The notes under the pieces were generated by a model. It was not told the DNA's origin, ran no database searches, and saw only the letters and a program-made list of their open reading frames with translations. A DNA stretch of 64,000 nucleotides, from NCBI GenBank assembly GCA_016081115.2, contig JABTTQ020000683.1:21-64020 (forward strand). The letters run 5' to 3'. The position numbers were made by a program, and so were the translations under genes. Shown here piece after piece: positions 56,035-64,000 of the stretch (within the stretch, counting starts at the first letter, position 1; each line of letters starts with the position of its first letter). Source of the DNA: Rehmannia glutinosa (lineage: Eukaryota > Streptophyta > Magnoliopsida > Lamiales > Orobanchaceae).

Positions 56035-57276
56035 AAGAAAAAGAACTTCCTCGGGAAGGAATTGATTCTCTAGAAATAGTTTAAGTCTTTGTCCATTTAC
56101 TTTGAATACATTACCATTTCTAGGATTCTCAATGTCAATGACTCCATACGGATATATTTTTTTCACAATAAAAGGACCACTCCACCTTGACCTTAATTTT
56201 CCAGAAATAAATGCAATCGAGAATTATAAAGCAAAACTTTTTGACCAATTTCAAATGTTTTTCTTGTAATTTTACTATCATGAAATTCTTTGATTCTTGC
56301 TTTATGAATTTTTGAATTCTCATATGCATCATTTCTCAATTCTTCAAGCTCATTGATTTGTAATTTTCGCAATTTCGAAGCATCATCAAGGTTGAAATTA
56401 AACATTTTAATTGCCCAATAAGCTTTATGTTCAAGTTCCATTTGGTAAATGGCAAGGTTTTCCATAAACTATTCTATAAGGAGACATTCCCAATGATGTT
56501 TTAAAAGCAGTTATGTATGCCCAAAGTGTATCGATAAGCCTAAAAGACCAATCTTTACGATTAGGGTTAACAGTTTTTTCTAAAATTTGTTTTATCTCCC
56601 TATTTGCAAGTTCAACCTGTCCATTTGTCTGTGGGTGATAAGGTGTTGCAACTTTATGTGTGATTCCATATTTTTTCATTAGAGATGCAAAAACTTTGTT
56701 GCAAAAATGTGTTCCCCCATCACTAATAATGACTCGAGGAATTCCAAATCGACTCAAAATATTTTCCTTTAGAAATTTTATCACAGTTTTATGATCATTG
56801 TTTCGACAAGGAAATGCCTCGATCCATTTTGAAACATAATCTATTGCGACTAAAATGTAAATAAAACCAAATGATACTGGAAATGGCCCCATAAAATCAA
56901 TACCCCAACAATCAAAGATTTCAATCACCAAAATAGGATTCAAAGGCATCATGTTTCGTTTTGAAATTGATCCTAACTTTTGACAATTTTCACAGCTTTT
57001 GCAAAAAGTGTAAGTATCTTTGAAAAGATTTGGCCAATAAAATCCGCATTGTAAGATCTTTGCACTGGTTTTCTTTACTGAAAAGTGACCACCACATGCT
57101 TCTGAATGACAAAATTTAATAATGCTACCTACCTCATTGTCGGGTACACATCTACGAAAGATTTGATCTGGACAATATTTGAAAAGGTAGGGATCATCCG
57201 AAGAAACTTTTTTACCTCGAGTCAAAAACTTCTTTTTATCTTGTGAATTCCAATTTGATGGCATCATTCCTGTCAC
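56035..57276 (-). pseudogene. Integrase of element B
   Basis: A 281-codon frame (56431-57276) carries the zinc-binding region (HSEACGGHFSVKKTSAKIL, CKSCENCQKLG), the catalytic core starting at WGIDFMGPFP with SDGGTHFCNKVF, and THKVATPYHPQTNGQVELANREI with the catalytic Glu. All three acidic residues of the DDE triad are visible. One shift near 56450 separates the C-terminal part (YQMELEHKAYWAIKMFN, LLYNSRLHLF). A further shift near 56207 precedes the tail that ends at about 56035. The core is intact but the protein is not. Confidence 0.85.
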
Positions 57277-57308
57277 AAGAAAATTAACAATATCTGCAAA
57301 CCAAGGTA

Positions 57309-57880
57309 CTACAGTAACATTGAATAGTTGTTCATCAGGAAAAGTATCATTGATAGGTGGAGTTTGAAATGAGTCATCACAAATAAGTCTTGATAAATGA
57401 TCGCTACCACATTCTCTACTCCTTTCTTATCACGAATGGTAATATTAAACTCTTGGAGTAAGAGAATCCACCTAATTAATCTTGGCTTGGAATCTTTTTT
57501 TGACAAAAGATATTTCAAAGTCGCATGATCACCGAAAAACAACAATTGGTGAACCAACCAGATAGGATCGAAATTTTTCTAATGCAAATACTACTGACAA
57601 GTAATTCTTTTTCAAGTAGTTGAATAATTGATTTGAGCACCATTCAAAGTTTTACTTGCATAGTATATCACATATGGTTTCTTTTCTTTTCTTTTCTTTG
57701 CCCTAAAAACGGCTCCAACGGCATAATCACTAAAGCATCACACATTATTTCAAAAGGTAAAGTCCAATCAGGAGGTTGGATTATTGGGGCAGATGTAAGC
57801 ATATTTTTAAGTTTGACAAAAGCATTTTCACAATTTTTAGTCCATTCAAAACTAACATCTTTTGTAAGAAGATTACACAA
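57309..57880 (-). pseudogene. RNase H region of element B
   Basis: Frames 57668-57880 (KNCENAFVKLKNMLTSAPII, PFEIMCDA) and 57309-57557 (GDHATLKYLLSKKDSKPRLIRWILLLQEF, RDKKGVEN) are the standard RNase H blocks after reverse transcriptase. They are joined by a decayed segment with at least two frame changes. Confidence 0.8.
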
Positions 57881-57891
57881 TGGTTTAGAAA

Positions 57892-58700
57892 TTATGCTAA
57901 ATCTTTGATAAATCTTCCGTAAAAACCCGCATGCCCTAAAAATGATCTTACCTCCTTCACGATTTTGGTCTTTGGTAGATTAGCAATTAACTCAACTTTG
58001 GATTTGTCTACCTCAATACCTTTTCTTGAAATAATGTGTCCAAGAACTATACCTGTTGTTACCATGAAATGACATTTTTCCCAATTAAGCACAAGGTTCT
58101 TTTCTTCACACCTTATTAACACTTTTTCTAAGTTCAACAAACAATCTTCAAATGACTCACCAAAAACTGAAAAATCATCCATAAAGACTTCAAGAAAACG
58201 TTCAACCATGTCACTGAAAATGCTAAGCATGCATCGTTGGAATGTAGTGGTGCATTACATAATCCAAAAGGCATCCTTCTATATGCAAATGTACCAAAAG
58301 GACATGTAAATGTTGTTTTCTCTTGATCTTCAAGTGCAATTTCAATTTGATTATACCGAATATCCATCTAAGAAACAATAGAACTTATGACTGCAACTCT
58401 TTCTAAAATTTGATCCATAAAGGGCAATGGAAAATGATCTTTTCGAGTAACCGAGTTAAGTTTTTCGTAGTCAATGCACACCCGCCAACCAAGAATGGTT
58501 CTAGTTGGAATCAATTCGTTATTTTCATTTTTAACCACTCGTAACTCCGGACTTCTTAGGCACAACATGAATAGCACTTACCCATTTATCGTCGTAAATA
58601 GGATAAATGATTTCATTATCTAAGAGTTTAATAATTTCATTTCTCACTATTTCTTTCATATTAGGATTTAGTCTTCATTTGCATTTCTCTAGATGGTTTT
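57892..58700 (-). pseudogene. Reverse transcriptase of element B
   Basis: Blocks in order over three frames: WRVCIDYEKLNSVTRKDHFP (58368-58577), FTCPFGTFAYRRMPFGLCNAP (58134-58367), and FLEVFMDDFSVFG with the active site plus CEEKNLVLNWEKCHFMV (57892-58230). The frames join through single-base shifts near 58370 and 58250. The N-terminal end near 58.7 kb is also decayed. Confidence 0.85.
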
Positions 58701-58929
58701 GCATTTTCCTCTAAATAAATATTATGTGTGCAAATTAGAGGACTAATACCTTTTATGTCAAAGAATGGTCCACCCTAAGGCATTTTTATGCATTTTCAAA
58801 ATCTCGATCAACTTACTTTCCCGAGATGCATCAAGTTTGGAAGAAATTATTCAGGAAAAGTTTCATTTTCGCCAAGAAAAGAGTATTTCAAATCAGATGG
58901 TAAATGTTTCAAATCAATTTTTGGAGATT

Positions 58930-59720
58930 TTATGCTTGAAGAAATAGTTTGTGTTTCGATGATAACAACTCCTCATTTTTGGTTTCCAAAAAGTGTTTTC
59001 TAGTTCTTGCAAAAATCGGTGGAGACATCAAAACATTTCTTATCACGAATTCTTTCACTTTCAAAACATGTTTCAAAAGAAATTCAAAAGAATTATTGAT
59101 ATTGAAATTTTCATGAACAATTTCTTCAATTAAATCCACTTCATGTAGTTCGTATCATCAAGCAGGTTGTTTGCAAACATTAAACACATTTAATTCCAAA
59201 GTCATATTTCCAAAAGATAATTTCAAAATACCATTTCTACAATTAATCAATGCATTTGAAGTTGCAAGAAATGGACGACCTAAAATGACAGGAATTTGAG
59301 TTTTTGTATCAATAACCTTGAGTATCCAAAACAATGAAATCAACAGAAAATAAAACTTATCAATTTGTACCAACACATCTTCTACTATTCCTTTTGGTAC
59401 TTTAATTGATCGATCGCCTAGTTGGAGTACAATTGAGTCTCTTTAAGTTCACCTAAACCTAGTTGTTCATATCCTGAAAAAGGTAGAAGATTTACGCTAG
59501 CACCAAGATCAAGTAAAGCACGTTCAATTATAGTGTCTCCTATGATGCATGAAATTGTTGGACAACCTGGATCTTTGTACTTAGGTGGAGCAAATTGTTG
59601 TATAATTGAACTAACACTTTCGATTAAAAATGCTTTTTCTTCACATGATGTTTCCTTTTAATTGTGCACAAATCTTTCAAAAATTTTGCATAAGGTGGGA
59701 CTTGTTTTATTGCATCCAAC
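58930..59720 (-). pseudogene. Protease region of element B
   Basis: The minus strand near 59510 encodes LLDLGAS, the Athila form of the aspartic protease active site. 59158-59376 holds TQIPVILGRPFLATSNALINCRNG, the second protease block. The segment between protease and reverse transcriptase contains short frames (58930-59139) rich in acidic residues. Multiple stops. Confidence 0.75.
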
Positions 59721-59775
59721 AAAGGAATGTTAATTTTAACTTGTTTAAAAAGTTCAAAAATTTCAGAATTGGAGT

Positions 59776-61338
59776 TTAATTTTTGAGTTGGTTGCAATCT
59801 TTGAGGAAAAAGGCGGGAGGTGAATATGTTTCATCATTTTCAAACTTACCTCCATTAATCTTACCTTCTTCATCATCACTATTTTCATTCTTCATTTCTA
59901 AATTTGATTTTAGAACATTTTTAGGATGAATTGTTTTATCAACAATTTTTCCACTTCGAAGTGTTGTGACTGAATTAGCCTCATTGACTGGATTTTCACC
60001 AAGTAGAAACACAACACTGCGTAGAAGGATTAGGTTGAGGTTGAGCAGAAACTTACCCTTTTCTTGAGTTCGCAAAGAAGTCGTGAGTGTTGAAAGTGAG
60101 TTCTTGATCTCATTGATAGCCTGTGAAGTTTTATTATTGATGTTTGTTTGTTCATTCATAAATGCTTGCAAAGTCTCCTCAAGGATTTTACATGTGGGAC
60201 TGGATATGAAGGAAAATTTAGTGGTTTTTGTGAATTTATCGGTTGAGCTTGGTTATTATCACGCCAACCGAAATTAGGATGATTTCTCCATTGTGGGTTG
60301 TAAGTTTGAGAATATGGAGATTGAAAAGGTTTTCTAAATCCATTCATGACATTTGCTTCAACAGAATGTGAGGACAATCATTAGTGGAGTGTTCTTTAAG
60401 TCCACAAATTTCACAAATTTTTTTATCTTGCATGATTTAACTTCTTTTACTTTTTTACCTTCCATATCATCGATTCTTTTAGCCAAAAGCGCAAGCCTAG
60501 CACTTAAACTATCTTCTTGAGTAAGTCTGGAGTTTTCCTTTATTTTCATCAACACTATGCCAAGATTGAGAATTTTTCGCCAAATAGTCAAGATATTCTA
60601 GCGCTTCATCGGTTCTTTATCAAGAAATTTACCATTACACATCGATTCAATAAATTGCTTTGTTTCGTGAGTTAAACCTTCATAAAAGAAACCGATTATA
60701 CGCCAATTTTCAAAACCATGATGTGGGCAGAATTCAACAACTCTTTAAATTTTTCCCAACATTCAAAGAAAACGTCTTTAGGATTTTGAGAAAAATTTTG
60801 AATTTGTCTTTTCAAAGCATTAGTTTTATGAGTTGGAAAGATTTTTTTTAGGAATTCGGTTTGCATTTCTTGCCATGTACCAATTGATCTAGGTTTTAAC
60901 GAACTAAGCCAAGTTTTTGCTTTGTCTTTTAAAGAAAAAGGAAATAATTTGAGCTTAACAATTTCATTCGTGCAATTTTGATCATCAAATGTGGCACATA
61001 CTTCTTCAAACTCCTTTAAATGTAAATATGGGCTTTTAATCCATACCATGAAAATTAGGAAGTAAAGGAATCATCCCTGGCTTAAATCGAAAGTTGTTTG
61101 CATTTAGTGGAAAAATGAAACAAGAAGGAGTAGAATTTCGAGGAGGTTGCAAATAATAACGCATATTATGCACTTCTTGATTTTCCACTCTTTCCATTTC
61201 ATTTTGAACAGCTTTCTTCTTCACCATAATTGGTGTGTGTGGAGGTGAATCAAAATTTTCTATCAAATTTTCTAAATTATATCTAACTAAACGACGGGAA
61301 TTTGGACTACGACACCATGTAAGCATACAAACACACAA
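59776..61338 (-). pseudogene. Gag region of element B
   Basis: Five short minus-strand frames. Near 61.06-61.16 kb is PLNANNFRFKPGMI. 60696-61049 has the retrotransposon Gag core with KLKLFPFSLKDKAKTWLSSL and WQEMQTEFLKKIFP. 60358-60591 has SARLALLAKRIDDMEGK. 60156-60377 is rich in Asn, Gln and Pro. 59776-60171 is the linker to protease. Cys residues in place of a zinc knuckle are seen near 60.4 kb. Confidence 0.75.
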
Positions 61339-61382
61339 TATTTACAGTGATATATATACAAACCTGGAAACTTACCTTGCCT

Positions 61383-61400
61383 TCCCCGGCAACGGCGCCA
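61383..61400 (-). other. tRNA-Asp primer binding site of element B
   Basis: TCCCCGGCAACGGCGCCA, identical to the site in element A, followed by a six-base spacer and the LTR start TGCTACAAC. It fixes orientation and lineage. Confidence 0.95.
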
Positions 61401-61406
61401 AAAACT

Positions 61407-63005
61407 TGCTACAACTTTAAGGTTGCAAACCCAAGTGCAGGTTGTCTCAAGTAATAATATTCTCGTGAGTCCGAGGTCGATCCACAGGGAAGATTATGTA
61501 AGTTTACAGGGAATATTTTTCTTTGATAAATAAATAGATATTTTTTAAACTAGTAAGAAATATAATTTTTTTACGATAAACTTGATTAATAAAATTGTTG
61601 AGGATAGAGATCCACTCTTTATTTTGGATAAAGGAATGATTATATTTTCTTACCTCTTCAATTACTACTATTGGAATCCATACACAACGAAGGTTCCAAT
61701 AGAAATATATTCTAAATATAAATCATGTAATAAGGTGAACATGTTTTATTACCAATTATAATTCATCTTATAACGCCAATACTTGCTTATGGACTCAAGT
61801 ATTCATGCATTCTCTTGTCTACAATAAATCAAGGTATCCACGTTAGTAGTCGGTTGAAGTAAAACCGGACATTTAACTAAATGGAACCAAGTATTTATTG
61901 TGCCAATAGAATGCATAAATCAAGAATACCATAAAAAAGAAGGGTATAATCTAAAAAATAAATTGATGATCAAAACAATAAAATTTAATGTAAAGCTATA
62001 ATCATTCCTTTTCCTCCATCAAAAGTTTCACTCTATTCCTCAACAAAATAAACTTAGAAAGACATAAAGAAAGTAGAGAAAACAAGATATTGTATGAAAA
62101 CTAAGGAATGCATTTTTATGAAATACTAGAAAATCTACTATAATATAGGAAAACAAGAATGAAACTTTCTTTGAAACTCTAACTTTCTATACAAACTTGT
62201 GTGTTTAGCAAGTGTAAATGACCTCTATTTATAGGCAACACAATAATTCTTATTGGAATTATTTTATTTTTTATTTTCAAGATAATTGACAAAATGCTGA
62301 AAATTTGAAACCAACTCCATTATTTCATTTGTCTGGTCTTTTTGGAAAGGATTCTTGCTGATTCATCTTGATTTTCTTTGAAAACTTAATTCCCACATGT
62401 CTTGGCTTCATTCTCCCACTGATTTGAATGAAATCCAAGCATTATTGGCCAAGATATGAAGTAATAATTGTGGAGTGGTTGGCCTGCGAGATCATGCTGC
62501 AGCATCTTGTTGCATTTGTTAAAATTCCTTGCCGACATAATTAGACTTGGGTGTCTTAATGAAAGTTGTAGCCAAATGTGTTGGGAAGACACAGTTAAAA
62601 TTTCAGCACCATTGAACATGTGGTCTTCGAGTTATGCCCAAAATACTGACCTTGGTTCAGTCTTGACAGCAAATGTGCCTCTTGAAACATGAAATGTTGA
62701 TGAACTTTTGATCCAAGAAAATATCATTCCAAACTTTGATTTAGTCTTTAATATCTCTGAATATTTGTTAAAGAATGGATTGTGAATCCATATCTTCAAG
62801 AATCATCCCTAAATCATGCCGGAATTGAAAGTTATGCGCATTGATCCGAACCTGCATAAAAATTGCTTCCTACTACAATTTTGTATTGATTTCCTATTTT
62901 ATTTATAACACATAATAATACTATAAATTTATATTATTACTAATATTAATAATGTAAAATATTATTACAAACCAAAAGTAATTGTATATTTTTTAACGTT
63001 TATCA
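61407..63005 (-). repeat. 5' LTR of element B
   Basis: 1,599 bp with TG...CA ends, nearly identical to 51412-53011. One base shorter, because a run of A/C near 61936 lacks one base. Confidence 0.95.
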
Positions 63006-63010
63006 TCACA
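63006..63010. repeat. Right 5-bp target duplication of element B
   Basis: TCACA, identical to 51407-51411. Confidence 0.9.
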
Positions 63011-63029
63011 GCGGATGTGAAGTGCAATG

Positions 63030-64000
63030 TTGTGACATCTCGTGTAACATCTCAAATAACACACAAACCAAGAGACTTCCTTAGATTGGAGAATCTCTCA
63101 AAATCCAAAGCCTTGGTGAAGATGTCAGCAAGCTGATTTTCAGTAGCAATATACTCAATTCGAATAATATTTTTCTCAACTAAATCTCAAATAAAGTGAT
63201 GTCTAATATCTATGTGTTTAGTACGAGAGTGTTGGACATGATTTTTCGAAATATCAATCGTACTCATATTATCACAATAGACAATCAGGGTTTCACTTTG
63301 CAAACCATAGTCTTCAATCATTTGGTTCATCCATAAACGTTGTGTGCAACAACTCCCAACTGCTACATATTCCGATTCAAAGAAATCGAAAGAGATACAC
63401 AATTTTGCTTTTTGCTATACCATGAGACCAAATTATTTCCCAAATAAAAACATCCACCAGTTGTACTTTTACGATCAACAACATCTCCAGCCCAATCAGA
63501 ATCACTAAATCCCACAAGATTAGTGTTAGTATCTTTGGTGTACCAAATTCCCAAATCGATTTGTGCCCCTACGATCGAATAATACGTTTTAAGGCTTTTA
63601 AATGAGTAACTTTGGGATCGATTGATAACGAGCACATAGACAAACACCGAACATAATATCAGGACGACTAGCAGTTAAGTACAACAAACTTCCTATCATG
63701 CTTCTATACAAGGTGTGGTCAACACTTTCAGCCACATCTTCTTTGCTCAACTTTTGACTCGACCCCATGGGAGTCTTCAAGTGAGAGGCATTTTCAAGAT
63801 CAAACTTCTTCACAAGATTCTTAGCATACTTGCTTTGTGAGATAAAAATTCCTTCCTTTAATTGTTTTATTTGCAAGCCCAGGAAGTAACTTAACTCACC
63901 TACCATACTCATTTCAAAAGTAGAGAACATGTAAGCAATGAATTCTTTTAACAATTTATCAGAGGAGGAACCAAAAACAATGTCGTCGACATAGATTTGA
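63030..64000 (-). pseudogene. Copia reverse transcriptase end and RNase H
   Basis: The minus strand at 63598-63954 encodes MVGELSYFLGLQIKQLKEGIF, YAKNLVKKFDLENA and YRSMIGSLLYLTASRPDIMF, the C-terminal copia reverse transcriptase blocks. 63363-63647 has GFSDSDWAGDVVDRKSTTGG and the 63187-63402 frame has QMIEDYGLQSETLIVYCDNMS and HSRTKHIDIRHHFI, the RNase H. The frame changes twice and a stop replaces the residue after RHHFI. The protein end falls near 63.05 kb. The gene continues beyond the window. Confidence 0.85.

Larger units (their letters stand above)
51412..63005 (-). mobile_element. Athila-type retrotransposon carrying a LOG gene (element B)
   Basis: An 11,594-bp minus-strand element delimited by nearly identical 1.6-kb LTRs and a perfect 5-bp target duplication. 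From right to left it has the 5' LTR, a tRNA-Asp primer site, gag, protease, reverse transcriptase, RNase H, integrase, an unassigned stretch, a complete LOG gene, a 3' untranslated region with a long poly-T/C tract, and the 3' LTR. LOG occupies the position of the env-like ORF of element A. Gag-pol is interrupted by many single-base shifts, but the LTRs differ at only about 14 sites by eye. It is inserted in a copia element and is therefore the youngest layer here. Confidence 0.9.
47040..64000 (-). mobile_element. Sirevirus-like Ty1/copia retrotransposon (runs off the window end)
   Basis: Minus-strand copia element. Its 3' LTR is at 47040-47775, its polypurine tract at 47776-47790, an extra ORF region at 48.2-50.5 kb, and the end of reverse transcriptase and RNase H at 63.0-64.0 kb. 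The two parts are separated by Athila element B, inserted in the spacer between pol and the extra ORF. The upstream part and the 5' LTR lie outside the window. An additional ORF after pol is characteristic of Sireviruses. Confidence 0.8.

Overview
This window is nuclear DNA of a flowering plant, most likely a eudicot. It is AT-rich, has spliceosomal introns and is built almost entirely of nested plant transposable elements. These are Athila-type Ty3/gypsy elements primed by tRNA-Asp, a Sirevirus-like Ty1/copia element, several Mutator-like elements (MULEs) carrying cysteine-protease genes, and an endogenous caulimovirid. The species cannot be read from the sequence. I see no rRNA, tRNA, organelle insertion or clearly intact resident host gene.

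Layout from left to right. (1) 1-1.75 kb is anonymous AT-rich DNA. (2) About 1.78-4.7 kb is a deletion derivative of an Athila-type element, minus strand, with no gag-pol. (3) About 4.9-25.4 kb is an old MULE. It has a transposase plus OTU-protease gene on the plus strand (5.0-9.8 kb) and, converging on it, a DUF1985/Ulp1-type protease gene on the minus strand. Three elements are nested in it: a 2-kb protease-MULE derivative with a glutaredoxin gene fragment (6486-8521), a small hAT-like MITE (10.32-10.60 kb), and Athila element A (about 11.34-22.71 kb), which cuts the Ulp1 gene in two. (4) 25.5-29.1 kb is a very AT-rich non-coding block ending in a TAGA microsatellite. (5) 29153-39169 is a structurally complete MULE with terminal inverted repeats and a perfect 9-bp target duplication. 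It carries a Ulp1-like protease gene (plus) and a FAR1/MURA-type transposase gene (minus). Its introns and spacers are filled with copies of a GTATCAC palindromic motif. (6) About 40.2-44.4 kb is an endogenous pararetrovirus fragment, minus strand, with tRNA-Met primer site, coat-protein region, movement protein and protease. (7) 44.88-46.93 kb is a broken LRK10-type receptor kinase. (8) From 47.04 kb to beyond the window end is a Ty1/copia element with an extra 3' ORF.

Nested inside that copia element is Athila element B (51412-63005), with 1.6-kb LTRs that are nearly identical and a perfect 5-bp target duplication. Downstream of its integrase, where other Athila elements carry an env-like ORF, it holds an intact, intronless LOG gene (54341-54988). 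LOG encodes a cytokinin-activating phosphoribohydrolase. The element's own gag-pol is broken by several frameshifts, yet its LTRs are young. The simplest reading is a non-autonomous retrotransposon, moved in trans, that carries a hormone-activating enzyme gene. I regard this as the most interesting feature of the window.

A second theme is the repeated pairing of MULE transposases with proteases of ubiquitin and SUMO pathways. Three MULEs here carry Ulp1-like domains, and the oldest also carries an OTU domain. A caution applies throughout: many ORFs are interrupted by single-base shifts, often at homopolymers, so some breaks could be assembly errors.
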